Assembly: GCF_022808775.1 (NCBI RefSeq)
Contig: NZ_JAKZLA010000001.1
Span: 1-64,000, forward strand
Direction: 5' to 3'
Source of the DNA: Geothrix terrae
GTDB taxonomy: Bacteria; Acidobacteriota; Holophagae; Holophagales; Holophagaceae
DNA length: 64,000 nt
A program made the position numbers and the translations under genes. Positions 24,594-32,292 of the stretch are shown here, piece by piece; position 1 is the first letter of the stretch; each line of letters opens with the position of its first letter. Under the pieces are notes generated by a model, which worked only from the letters and a program-made list of their open reading frames with translations, was not told the DNA's origin and ran no database searches.

Positions 24594-25244
24594 TTAGCGA
24601 GAAGAAACAGTTATTGAATGGATTTTAGCCTGCGGCTTGAACTGTGCTGTCTCTCGAGAACCCTCAGGAAAGACACCTGTATAATCAATCCTGAAGGTTA
24701 AGTGCTCGGGATTATTCTGAAATTCAATATATTCGCGAGATTCGATAGCGCTTCTGGTGATCGATTTTGTTTTTCCATAGATCTTTTCCGCATCTAGAAC
24801 CAAGGCCCCAATACGTAAGCCAGCCTCACTTACACAGGCCGGATTAAATGATTCAATGACAGTAATCTTCTTTGACCAGTCGATAGGTTTATCTGGATCC
24901 TCCTCGCCCGCATAAAGGGTCATCAAAGAATCTTTACCTAAGAGAACGTCAATCAAGGCGGCACCGTCTCCATCCGAAGTTCTTTCGAATGTTCCTTCTT
25001 GAAAGGCCTTTCTTGCTTCATCGAGAGACATTCCAAGCTTGATAGGCCCTATTCCTGTAGCTGTAATCAAAAAAGTTCGATGAGACAACATACTGGCATC
25101 CTGCTTTTCGATCTTTTGTGAAGCGGGTATCGCGGGTATCTTTGATCTATTAGGTATGGATTTGGAAAGGTCGCAAGAAGCCAAACCAATTATCATAACC
25201 AAGGTTAATGGCGGCACAAATTTTTGTATAATTTTTTCGATCAT
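24594..25244 (-). CDS. Hypothetical lipoprotein (cassette gene 6)
   Basis: 216 residues with a lipoprotein signal peptide (lipobox GLASC near residue 24). The motif GIGPIKLGMSLDEARKAF is shared by many small bacterial lipoproteins of unknown role. The sequence is clearly more A/T-rich than flanking chromosomal genes. It is oriented like the other cassette genes and is bounded upstream by the intact attC at 25,272. Downstream it has only a GTTAGC-like box (24,593) and a degenerate ACCTAAC (24,567) rather than a full attC. Confidence 0.7.
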   Translation of the reverse strand: MIEKIIQKFVPPLTLVMIIGLASCDLSKSIPNRSKIPAIPASQKIEKQDASMLSHRTFLITATGIGPIKLGMSLDEARKAFQEGTFERTSDGDGAALIDVLLGKDSLMTLYAGEEDPDKPIDWSKKITVIESFNPACVSEAGLRIGALVLDAEKIYGKTKSITRSAIESREYIEFQNNPEHLTFRIDYTGVFPEGSRETAQFKPQAKIHSITVSSR

Positions 25245-25271
25245 AACACCTCATATATTAAAACAAGTATA

Positions 25272-25395
25272 ACTTAACGAATGAAGCTAACCGGACCCGC
25301 CTGCACCGAGGCGCTGAACGAAGCCGAGGAAGCGAGACGTTGAGAGAGAGAGAAAGGTAATGCAGGCGGGGTCCGAGTTGAGCGGAGGGTTAGGC
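25272..25395 (-). repeat. attC site A (integron recombination site)
   Basis: 124 bp. On the plus strand it runs from the R box ACTTAAC (fits RYYYAAC) to GTTAGGC. The inner arms GGACCCGCCTGCA and TGCAGGCGGGGTCC pair. The minus-strand L'' arm has an extra C (GCTCAAC versus GCTAAC), which fixes orientation: the site belongs at the 3' end of the minus-strand gene at 25,390, whose TAA stop lies inside the box. Confidence 0.88.
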
Positions 25396-26334
25396 AGTTC
25401 CGGCCGCAAAGTAAGGCAATTTGAAAGTCCTTGTTACACCATCGCCAGCGAACGAACTAGTTACTTTTGTACCGTTCGGGAATGAATGATGCTCAGACGT
25501 ATTATCTGGGAAGCGGATCCTTACCTCTTCTCCAATGAAATTGATACCTGGAAATGGTTTCCGAACTTCGTCTGGGTAACAAACAGCCGCAAGGCTAGCA
25601 ATCCTCCGAAGCGTATCTGCCCAGGTACCCACCACTGCGGTGGGCAAGGCATCTGACGGCAATGCATCTGGATCGAGAAGAACCCCCAAATTCATCAGGT
25701 AATTGGCAAGAATCCTGGACACACCAAATACATTGGCCATGTGAAACCTGAGATCCCGAGCGTATGAAAACGCAGAATTTCCGCCTGGGTGAATCCCTGT
25801 TACAGGCCCCACGACACCTGCCTCTACCAACCCCTCGATGTAATAGCCAGGGAAAGTGTTCGCTGCGTCATAAAAGGTAATGAGGCGCAACCGGCCCTGT
25901 TGGTGCTTGATGAAGTTATCAAGCTTCCCAATGAAATCTCGATAGGGATCTACCCTCCTCTTGTACTGCTCGATTTTTTTCTTGTTGGCCCTTTGTGCAG
26001 GATCTTCGAAAAAAGAGCCGACAATTTTCTCGCAATCCTCCATGTGTTCCATCAGAGAATCAAGCAGGTGATCTGTGGCCTCAAGCAGGAAGCCGTCATC
26101 TCCCGCCTTGATCGGCGGTTGGGCGATATGGTCGAATTTGACCAATTCAAGGGCGTCCAAAACATTCCCAAATCTTTTCAATACCGCTGAAGTCGATACA
26201 TTGTAAGCCGCCAGTGGATGGCGTTTCATCTGCGATTCATGGAACAACTTGGATGGATCGCATCGATGCAGAATGCACATGGCGGCCGGTAGGGCAGCTG
26301 AGACTGGAAACTTTTCATTCACATCAATGATCAT
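25390..26334 (-). CDS. Hypothetical protein (cassette gene 5)
   Basis: 314 residues, soluble, no signal peptide. The middle contains RDFIGKLDNFIKHQQGRLR, a NxxKH-type helix seen in several HEPN-like helical proteins, and the C-terminus is beta-rich (EEVRIRFPDNTSEHHSF to the end). I cannot assign a family. The stop codon is embedded in the GCCTAAC box of attC A, and the start lies 17 bp after attC B, exactly the geometry of a mobile cassette with one gene. Confidence 0.7.
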   Translation of the reverse strand: MIIDVNEKFPVSAALPAAMCILHRCDPSKLFHESQMKRHPLAAYNVSTSAVLKRFGNVLDALELVKFDHIAQPPIKAGDDGFLLEATDHLLDSLMEHMEDCEKIVGSFFEDPAQRANKKKIEQYKRRVDPYRDFIGKLDNFIKHQQGRLRLITFYDAANTFPGYYIEGLVEAGVVGPVTGIHPGGNSAFSYARDLRFHMANVFGVSRILANYLMNLGVLLDPDALPSDALPTAVVGTWADTLRRIASLAAVCYPDEVRKPFPGINFIGEEVRIRFPDNTSEHHSFPNGTKVTSSFAGDGVTRTFKLPYFAAGTA

Positions 26335-26350
26335 TATGGTTCCAAGAAAT

Positions 26351-26474
26351 GCCTAACGATGGAAGCTGATCGGCCCCACCTGCACCGATGCGCTGAGCGG
26401 AGCCGAGGAAGCGGGAAGTTGAGAGAGAGTGGGAGACAACGCAGGCGGGGTCCGAGTTGAGCGGAAGGTTAGGC
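26351..26474 (-). repeat. attC site B
   Basis: 124 bp from GCCTAAC to GTTAGGC. It is the most diverged of the intact left arms (GATGGAAGCTGATCGGCCCCACC), while the right arm GCAGGCGGGGTCCGAGTTGAGC is kept. The extra-base asymmetry of the L'' box is preserved. It follows the gene at 26,469, whose stop lies in the box. Confidence 0.87.
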
Positions 26475-27305
26475 GTCAACCTCGATCAGCTCAAATTTGA
26501 ACTCTACGAGGGGGTAGTTCATGTCGTCTCCTTTATATGCAGGCTCATCGAGTTTCACTTTTCCCATAAACCAACTACCTTTGGGTATTGCTTCAATTAA
26601 TGTTGCAGATTTACCAATAATGTCTTTTCTATCTCTATAAAATCCATCTCTTTTTCCAATATCTGCAATTCGAATTTTTGCTCCGACTGGAGTTGATTTA
26701 GGTTTTGTACGCCGTGCGGGAACTCTCTCCTTACCGGCTTTGGTTCGGGTTTTGCTTTTAGAAGCGGCGAGCATCTTTCCAACGACCTCTGTCAAATGCG
26801 GCCGCAGAGCCGATGAAAATTGACTTGCATCCGAATATTCCCAAACTAATCCTCGGCTTTCGAGTTCTTCACGAAAGGCTACAATCTTGCCGAGTTGATT
26901 TATTTCATTTTGAGTTTTGGGTGGAGCAGAACTTGCTCTGTTGAAATAAAAAAGAATGTGTGGCTTGCCATGATTTTTCCAGTTCGTGTAGGCGAGTCTA
27001 AACTCTTCCTCGGTTCCTGAGTCAGCCTTTCCAGTCGGTGTTCCAAATCGCTTCCATAAAATGCCAACGAAGATATCATAAGGGCCAATTTGATCATTGA
27101 TAATTTGCTGTGGTCGGCCCATGGCCGGAAATGAATGGGATTCCCATCGAATCAACTCCAATCGGACCTTGGTGTTGGGAAGAAGGGCAGCGATGGTCCT
27201 ATTCAATTCATTAATAATTCCAGGCGTGCTTTCTCGTTCTGATGATACGTCACTGGGTGACGCAAGGAATACACGAATGGTCTCCAGAGTGTTGCTTGCG
27301 GCCAT
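26469..27305 (-). CDS. DUF4062 (TIR-like) domain protein (cassette gene 4)
   Basis: 278 residues. The N-terminal 120 or so match DUF4062, a TIR/flavodoxin-like sensor or effector fold: IRVFLASPSDVSSERE, ELIRWESHSFPAMGRPQQIINDQIG, YDIFVGILWKRFGTPTG and SGTEEEFRLA. A basic linker (about 185-205, KSKTRTKAGKERVPARRTK) leads to a C-terminal beta-rich domain of unknown family (IRIADIGKRDGFYRDRKDIIGKSA). DUF4062 modules are common in bacterial conflict proteins such as STAND NTPases, so a defence role is plausible but unproved. The stop lies in attC B and the gene starts 35 bp after attC C. Confidence 0.8.
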   Translation of the reverse strand: MAASNTLETIRVFLASPSDVSSERESTPGIINELNRTIAALLPNTKVRLELIRWESHSFPAMGRPQQIINDQIGPYDIFVGILWKRFGTPTGKADSGTEEEFRLAYTNWKNHGKPHILFYFNRASSAPPKTQNEINQLGKIVAFREELESRGLVWEYSDASQFSSALRPHLTEVVGKMLAASKSKTRTKAGKERVPARRTKPKSTPVGAKIRIADIGKRDGFYRDRKDIIGKSATLIEAIPKGSWFMGKVKLDEPAYKGDDMNYPLVEFKFELIEVDA

Positions 27306-27340
27306 GATTTCTCCTGAATTCTGGGGATTGGCAATTTGAC

Positions 27341-27464
27341 GCCTAACGAATGAAGCTAACCGGACCCGCCTGCACCGAGGCGATGAACGAAGCCGAGGAA
27401 GCGAGAAGTTGAGAGAGAGCGGCGGGCAATGCAGGCGGGGCCCGAGTTGAGCGGAGGGTTAGGC
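27341..27464 (-). repeat. attC site C
   Basis: 124 bp from GCCTAAC (27,341) to GTTAGGC (27,458-27,464). It is nearly identical to sites A and D across the arms and the central GAGGAAGCGAGAAGTTGAGA segment. The stop codon of the minus-strand gene at 27,459 lies within its box. Confidence 0.88.
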
Positions 27465-28262
27465 AGACCGGATTCGCTTAGCGAACGCACTGTCGATATT
27501 GGCGAGAAGCATATCGAAACCGAGTTTGAATTCACGCACCAATTCAAGCATATCGAGTCGGTTATGGATATAGAACTTGAGTTCTCGCGATGGCGATTCA
27601 ACGAGATGGAGATGAATAAAGCCGTGATGAGCGTGATAGTCCCGCACATCACGCATTCTTAGAAACCACTCAGAGTGTTCCCGAATGTAGGTATGAAGCT
27701 CGGCAGGGATTTCTGACGGCGTTGTGCTGTTTCGACATTTTTTGACAATATCTGCGAAGCTTTTGAACTGTTGAGCGTTTGGTGCCGTAAGGAATTGTAC
27801 AAGTGCGGCAAATTCATCAAGCAACGAGCGAATGAGAAACAAGAATGAAGCAAAGTTACTTCGCAGATTGTACAGTTCAAGAGAGAACGAGAGTTTCGGT
27901 TGATTTCTTTCACCAATAGTTTCTCGACGATTGGGATATTCCCTCATGAGATTGGCGGCAAGAGACTCCACAGATTGAAGGGCCAACTCTGCGCCGTGAT
28001 ATTTCTGGGACATCGAACGCCAAGCAATCTTGTAGTGTTCCGAAGCGGGCACTTCTTCCTGAATTAATCGATGGTTCGTGGAAAGCCTGTAATAGTACCC
28101 ATGAAATTGGAAGGGCCACTCAGTCTCCTGAAGCGCCCGCATGAGCTGAGGGAAAAGCTCGTAATGGAGGGGCTCCTCGTAGCAAATTGTTTCCCCCTCC
28201 GGTGGAGGCAATAGCCATTGGTCTTTTCGCTCGACCGGTTTCCGTGTGAGTAGGAATTCCAT
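27459..28262 (-). CDS. Hypothetical protein, possible HEPN-like (cassette gene 3)
   Basis: 267 residues, mostly helical, soluble. Near the C-terminus MRDVRDYHAHHGF contains an R-x4-H arrangement resembling the catalytic motif of HEPN RNases, preceded by the helical FLFLIRSLLDEFAALVQFLT segment. This is suggestive only. The gene is A/T-richer than the chromosome, lies between attC C and attC D, and its ATG is 12 bp after the attC D box. Confidence 0.7.
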   Translation of the reverse strand: MEFLLTRKPVERKDQWLLPPPEGETICYEEPLHYELFPQLMRALQETEWPFQFHGYYYRLSTNHRLIQEEVPASEHYKIAWRSMSQKYHGAELALQSVESLAANLMREYPNRRETIGERNQPKLSFSLELYNLRSNFASFLFLIRSLLDEFAALVQFLTAPNAQQFKSFADIVKKCRNSTTPSEIPAELHTYIREHSEWFLRMRDVRDYHAHHGFIHLHLVESPSRELKFYIHNRLDMLELVREFKLGFDMLLANIDSAFAKRIRSA

Positions 28263-28274
28263 AGGGTGAGGGCT

Positions 28275-28398
28275 GCCTAACGAATGAAGCTAACCGGACC
28301 CGCCTGCACCGAGGCGCTGAGCGGAGCCGAGGAACCGAGAAGTTGAGAGAGAGCGGAAGGCAATGCAGGCGGGGTCCGAGTTGAGCGGAGGGTTAGGC
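28275..28398 (-). repeat. attC site D
   Basis: 124 bp from GCCTAAC (28,275) to GTTAGGC (28,392-28,398), with the same paired arms, central segment and L'' extra base as the other sites. It follows the GNAT gene, whose stop falls 4 bp outside the box rather than inside it. Confidence 0.88.
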
Positions 28399-28401
28399 GA
28401 C

Positions 28402-28914
28402 TCATTGATGGAACTCCAGCCTCATGCTCTGGGCCTGAACAGATGAACCAGGCCGTAGAGGCCTCGGCATTTCGACCAGTTCGAAGCCTGCTGATGTATA
28501 TAGACGAACCGCAGAGGTGTCCCCGCAAGTTACGCCCAAGGATATCGACTTGGCACCCCGGGCCTTTGCCCATTGGATGGACGTAATCAATAATAAACGC
28601 CCCAAACCTTGACCACGATGCTCTGGCGCAACCCACATCTGGAATAGATGGATGGCCGAGGAATCAGCGCCATCGACTTTGGCCCAGGCCAGACCTGCCG
28701 GTTCATTCTCCGCGAAGGCAATCAAAGGCAAATCAAAGCCAGATTGACTAGCTGCCATCAGGCTCTCGGCCCATTGAGCGTCAGGGCGCTCAATTTCGTT
28801 TGCAAGGGTGCTTCCGAAGGCATCGGGGGAATCGGCGAGGGCTCGGAGTCGAAGGCCTTTATAGGTCTTCCACTCGGATGGTTGGAATTGACGAACTGAA
28901 GGGGATTGAGCCAT
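28402..28914 (-). CDS. GNAT-family N-acetyltransferase (cassette gene 2)
   Basis: 170 residues. The GNAT fold is clear: FQPSEWKTYKGLRLRALADSPDAFGS at the N-terminus, the acetyl-CoA loop VAPEHRGQGLGRLLL near residues 95-110, and the closing VRLYTSAGFELVE. Acetyltransferases are frequent integron cargo, including resistance enzymes, but nothing here identifies an antibiotic substrate. It is bounded by attC E upstream and attC D downstream. Confidence 0.88.
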   Translation of the reverse strand: MAQSPSVRQFQPSEWKTYKGLRLRALADSPDAFGSTLANEIERPDAQWAESLMAASQSGFDLPLIAFAENEPAGLAWAKVDGADSSAIHLFQMWVAPEHRGQGLGRLLLITSIQWAKARGAKSISLGVTCGDTSAVRLYTSAGFELVEMPRPLRPGSSVQAQSMRLEFHQ

Positions 28915-28929
28915 GGGTGCGACGCTGGC

Positions 28930-29053
28930 GCCTAACGAATGAAGCTAAGCGGCCACGCCTGCGCCGAGGCGATGAGCGGAGCCGAGATAGCGAAATGCTG
29001 AGAGAGAGCGGAAGGCAATGCAGGCGGGGTCCGACTTGAGCGGAGGGTTAGGT
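28930..29053 (-). repeat. attC site E
   Basis: 124 bp from GCCTAAC (28,930) to GTTAGGT (29,047-29,053; last base T instead of C). The arms carry more substitutions than in sites A, C and D (GCGGCCACGCCTGCG, GACTTGAGC), so this site belongs to a slightly different lineage. It follows the gene at 29,056. Confidence 0.87.
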
Positions 29054-29055
29054 TG

Positions 29056-29598
29056 TTAGTCGAAAAAATAGAAGAATTGGACCTTAGTGATGATGCCTTT
29101 TGCCGAATGGACCACCAAGGAATGGACGAAGCCGCTGAAGAGTTCCTGGGGGGCGATGAGAGGACGCTTTGAGAACCCAAAAATCGTTGGGACGACCGAA
29201 GCATCCGAGCCAACGACCAGGCCATCGAGTACAGGCCAAGCTGAGGATGTGATCGAAACCTCTTCGATGAGGAACGAACCCTTCGAGGGAAAGCCACCAA
29301 TGGTGAGCCCATCGAATTCCAGAGTGAGGTAATCCTGTAGAGAGTTTGAATCACCGTCGTAGAACGGTCTTTTGGATTTGGTTTCTCGTTTGAGCTTGGC
29401 TAATTTCCTAAGGTCAGCTAACGATTTGCCTTCGAACAATGCAGTAGCTTTAGTTACCCAATCATCTACCTGCTCCACGGAAGGCCCGGGTTTAGTGATC
29501 ATCGACTTAAGAGATTTGGCCTGTGGAACTGAGCAGGCATAGCTAAGGCTCGTGGCGCAGATCATCAAGACACAGGTTTTGGTTCTGAACGAAAGCAT
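29056..29598 (-). CDS. Hypothetical exported protein (cassette gene 1)
   Basis: 180 residues with an N-terminal signal-like segment (TCVLMICATSLSYACS); the Cys could be a lipoprotein site. No family recognised. It is the cassette nearest the attI-like site: the ATG lies 7 bp after the ACCTAAC box, with no obvious Shine-Dalgarno. As first cassette it would be the most strongly expressed gene of an active integron. Confidence 0.7.
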   Translation of the reverse strand: MLSFRTKTCVLMICATSLSYACSVPQAKSLKSMITKPGPSVEQVDDWVTKATALFEGKSLADLRKLAKLKRETKSKRPFYDGDSNSLQDYLTLEFDGLTIGGFPSKGSFLIEEVSITSSAWPVLDGLVVGSDASVVPTIFGFSKRPLIAPQELFSGFVHSLVVHSAKGIITKVQFFYFFD

Positions 29599-29605
29599 GG
29601 GAACA

Positions 29606-29625
29606 ACCTAACTTTGTATTAGGCG
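29606..29625 (-). other. attI-like integron insertion core
   Basis: The minus strand reads CGCCTAATACAAAGTTAGGT. The class 1 integron attI1 core, as I recall it, is CGCCCTAAAACAAAGTTAGGC, so nearly every base matches, including ACAAAGTTAGG. It lies directly upstream of the first cassette gene, in the orientation expected for attI, and lacks the long paired arms of an attC. No intI gene lies on either strand within the next kilobase. Confidence 0.65.
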
Positions 29626-30054
29626 AACTGAATGGCAGAAGCCAATGAACGCCTTTTGGGTGGAGGTCGAGGCTGGGCTATTTCGCGATCATGTTCCCAC
29701 TTGGCCGACTTGATCCTCATCACAACCGGCTGAAAGGTGCGAAATGGCCGCTGAACGGTCAGGAGGGTCTGGCCGGGGGTCTGGATGGCGCGTGAGGGGC
29801 GATGAACCCTTCCGCTCGGGGCTCTGCTGGGAAAAGCCTTTTTTAGCCGGTGATGAACGGTGATGGACGGTGATCAAGCAGGGCAGGTCCTCGGATAAGC
29901 CCATGCTGTGTGCGGCCAGGGCCTCATCCGTGAAATCACTGAAATCACCGGAATCAGTGGCTGATGTGCCTTTTGGCTTTTTCATCCATGTCCATCCGTG
30001 GCTCCGCCCTCGGATCGGAACCTGTGGAAGGTCACGGGTTGACAGTGTTGCCGA
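29626..30054. repeat. Gene-free stretch with dispersed repeat copy 1 (interrupted)
   Basis: Bases 29,691-29,758 and 29,910-30,004 align with 30,527-30,595 and 30,599-30,683. Shared blocks include CTCATCCGTGAAATCACT, GTGCCTTTTGGCTTTT and TCCATCCGTGGCTC. A 150-bp insertion in this copy contains a threefold 10-bp tandem (GGTGATGRAC, 29,849-29,878). I see no gene here; in particular no integron integrase. Confidence 0.7.
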
Positions 30055-30486
30055 TCAGGAACGTGATGATTGTGTCGGTATCGAAGTTTTTGAACTTATG
30101 TTTTTAACTCTATTTTCATAAGCAATGACAAAATCTGTTTCCCAGGGGCCCTTATCTTCCGGGTTGCAGGGCGCGAACTGAAGGCTGCGCACAAACTCGG
30201 AAAACGTGGGATCGACCCGGCAATCAGCCGAGATTTTGACGATCTTCGAGACTCTGCCTTCTTTTGAAATGATCAGGTGAAACAGGATTTCGCCAGACGA
30301 CCCCGGCCCGTTACGCAACGGGGTGTACATGAGGGGCGGGAGGATGGGTTTTTTCGAGAGCTTCAAGCGCGTGGAAACCACGAGGGGATGGCGTATCGTG
30401 ACGGTGAGGGGCCCGGGGGCATCCGTCAGAACCGGTGGGATTTGGGCCAGACATGCCAGAACCAGCCAAGAAGATCCAACCATCAT
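30055..30486 (-). CDS. Small TonB-C-terminal-like exported protein
   Basis: 143 residues. AGGAG six bases upstream selects the ATG at 30,486 over an in-frame one at 30,528. The N-terminus is a signal peptide (MMVGSSWLVLACLAQIPP). The C-terminal half (GEILFHLIISKEGRVSKIVKISADCRVDPTFSEFVRSLQFAPCN) follows the TonB_C pattern. No membrane anchor or Pro-rich span like true TonB, so it is a stand-alone TonB_C-like domain. It is flanked on both sides by copies of a dispersed repeat. Confidence 0.65.
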   Translation of the reverse strand: MMVGSSWLVLACLAQIPPVLTDAPGPLTVTIRHPLVVSTRLKLSKKPILPPLMYTPLRNGPGSSGEILFHLIISKEGRVSKIVKISADCRVDPTFSEFVRSLQFAPCNPEDKGPWETDFVIAYENRVKNISSKTSIPTQSSRS

Positions 30487-30526
30487 TGATGACTCCTGGG
30501 GATTGAAGGTAAATGACTTGGTCGCC

Positions 30527-30683
30527 ATGCTGCCACTGGCCGACCCTGATCCCCGTCACAACCAGCCGAAGGGTATGAATTCGCTGCCGAACGGTTGCGT
30601 GCGGCCAGAACCTCATCCGTGAAATCACTAAATCAGTGGCTGATTTGCCTTTTGGCTTTTCCATCCGTGTCCATCCGTGGCTC
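30527..30683. repeat. Dispersed repeat copy 2 (uninterrupted)
   Basis: Direct repeat of the sequence at 29,691-30,004 without its 150-bp insertion. The two copies bracket the TonB-like gene. The ATCCGTGTCCATCCGTGG type of motif is a frequent intergenic repeat in many bacterial genomes; its nature here is not known. Confidence 0.7.
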
Positions 30684-30786
30684 AAACCATCCTTTTCATC
30701 CCGATCACCCCCGGAATCCCACCGCTCGCCCCAGGTCCCTTCCGGTTCCGGGGGCTTCGGTCCAGGATGCTTCGCGGAGGTGTCCC

Positions 30787-31815
30787 ATGCGTCGGTTCGC
30801 TGTTGCCTTGCTCGCGGTTGCGCCCGTGCTCGTCGCCCAGGCACCGCCCCTCACGCTGCCCGAGGCCAGTCCCCGGGCCACGGTCAGCCAGACGGTGGGG
30901 CTGACGGACATCGACGTGAGCTACCATCGGCCGGCGGTGAACGGCCGAAAGATCTGGGGCGGGCTGGTGCCTTACGGCCAGGTCTGGCGGGCCGGGGCCA
31001 ACGAGAACACCGTGGTGACCTTCTCCAGCCCCGTCCGCGTGGGCGGGACGCCGCTGCCGGCGGGGCGCTACGGCCTCCACATGCTGCCCACGGCCACGGC
31101 CTGGACCGTGATCTTCAGCAGCCAGTCCCACGGCTGGGGCAGCTACAGCTACGACGCCAAGGAGGACGTGGCCCGGGTGCCGGTGACGCCTGTGCCTGCG
31201 GAGCCGATGGAGCGCCTGGCCTACACCTTCGACGATCCCAGCGACCAGGGGGTCACCCTGTCGCTGCGCTGGGAGAAGCTGCGGGTGCCCATTCCCGTGG
31301 CAGTGGACACCAAGGCAGTGGTGGTGCAGAGCCTGCGGGAGCAGCTGCGCGGCCTCCACCAGTTCTACCCGGAGGCCTGGAGCGGCGCCGCGGGCTGGTG
31401 CGTCCGCAACGACGTAAACCTGGACGAGGCCATGACCTGGGTGGACCGCTCCCTCACCATGCGGGAATCCTTCACGGCCCTGCGCACCAAGGCCGCGCTG
31501 CTGGACAAGAAGGGGGACGCCAAGGGCGCCGAGGCCCTGCGGGCGAAGGCCCTGGCGAAGGCCACGGAGGTGGAGGTCAACCAGCTGGGCTACACCCTGC
31601 TGGGCCAGAAGAAGGTGGACGAGGCCCTCGCCCTCTTCCAGCGGAACGTGAAGGACCACCCCGACTCCTGGAACGCCTACGACAGCCTCGCCGAGGCCTA
31701 CGCCCTCAAGGGCGACAAGGTCCAGGCCGCCGCGAACTACCGCAAGGCCCTCGACAAGGTGAAGCAGGAGGACCAGCGCACCCGCATCCAGGGGGAACTC
31801 GACAAGCTCAAGTAG
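30787..31815 (+). CDS. DUF2911 domain protein with C-terminal TPRs
   Basis: 342 residues with a signal peptide (FAVALLAVAPVLVAQA). Residues about 20-180 are the DUF2911 domain (SQTVGLTDIDVSYHRPAVNGRKIWGGLVPYGQVWRAG is its conserved opening, with GRYGLHMLP and WTVIFS further on). The C-terminal part has tetratricopeptide repeats (VDEALALFQRNVKDHPDSWNAYDSLAEAYALKGD). GGAGG six bases before the ATG at 30,787 defines the start. Periplasmic or secreted, function unknown; common in Bacteroidetes and Acidobacteria. Confidence 0.88.
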   Translation: MRRFAVALLAVAPVLVAQAPPLTLPEASPRATVSQTVGLTDIDVSYHRPAVNGRKIWGGLVPYGQVWRAGANENTVVTFSSPVRVGGTPLPAGRYGLHMLPTATAWTVIFSSQSHGWGSYSYDAKEDVARVPVTPVPAEPMERLAYTFDDPSDQGVTLSLRWEKLRVPIPVAVDTKAVVVQSLREQLRGLHQFYPEAWSGAAGWCVRNDVNLDEAMTWVDRSLTMRESFTALRTKAALLDKKGDAKGAEALRAKALAKATEVEVNQLGYTLLGQKKVDEALALFQRNVKDHPDSWNAYDSLAEAYALKGDKVQAAANYRKALDKVKQEDQRTRIQGELDKLK

Positions 31816-31953
31816 CCTGAATGGGCGCTTGGGTTACCGGACCGAGGCCTGGGTCGGTCCGTCTGGTCGGCTGTTGATGTCTGGAAGCATGGATGAAAAA
31901 AGATGCATGATTCAGCTTGGCCGGACGGTAAATTCCCCTTATCGTGAATCCCC

Positions 31954-32250
31954 ATGAGCCACCCCATGGAAAAGCGGTCCTGCCCCCGGATGGTCCTGAA
32001 CCAGATCGTGGAATTCGAATGCGTGGACACGGTGCTGGGCCCGCCGGCGGAGATCCGGGCCACGGGCATCGGCCGCGACATCAGCGACGCGGGCGTGAGC
32101 CTGCTCACCAACTGCCTCCTGCACCGGGGCGAGGTGCTCACCGTCCATGTGCCCGTGGAGGCGGAGGCCACGCGGTCGGTCCTCTCCGAGGTGAAGTGGA
32201 TCCAGCCCACACGGCATGGGATCCGGGTCGGCCTGAAGTTCATCGCCTGA
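31954..32250 (+). CDS. PilZ-domain protein
   Basis: 98-residue single-domain PilZ protein, probable c-di-GMP receptor. The RxxxR-type motif is represented by EKRSCPRMVLNQIV and the second motif by GIGRDISDAGVSLLTN (DxSxxG). The end, KWIQPTRHGIRVGLKFI, is typical. Stand-alone PilZ proteins usually act by binding partners in motility or surface polysaccharide control. The start codon could be 31,954 or the Met at 31,966; no strong ribosome binding site distinguishes them. Confidence 0.82.
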   Translation: MSHPMEKRSCPRMVLNQIVEFECVDTVLGPPAEIRATGIGRDISDAGVSLLTNCLLHRGEVLTVHVPVEAEATRSVLSEVKWIQPTRHGIRVGLKFIA

Positions 32251-32292
32251 CGGGCACCTGCTAGGATCCCTGCATCCTTCACGCGGGGTTCC

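Noticed and set aside
28402-28914. Antibiotic acetyltransferase resistance cassette
   Set aside because: The GNAT fold is clear but no aminoglycoside, streptothricin or fosfomycin-type signature is present, so resistance is not claimed.
24306-29053. CRISPR array
   Set aside because: The repeats are 124 bp and spaced by whole genes, not 25-40 bp repeats with short spacers, and no cas genes are present.
29626-30786. Integron integrase gene next to attI
   Set aside because: None of the ORFs on either strand shows tyrosine-recombinase R..H-R..Y motifs; the only plausible gene here is TonB-like.
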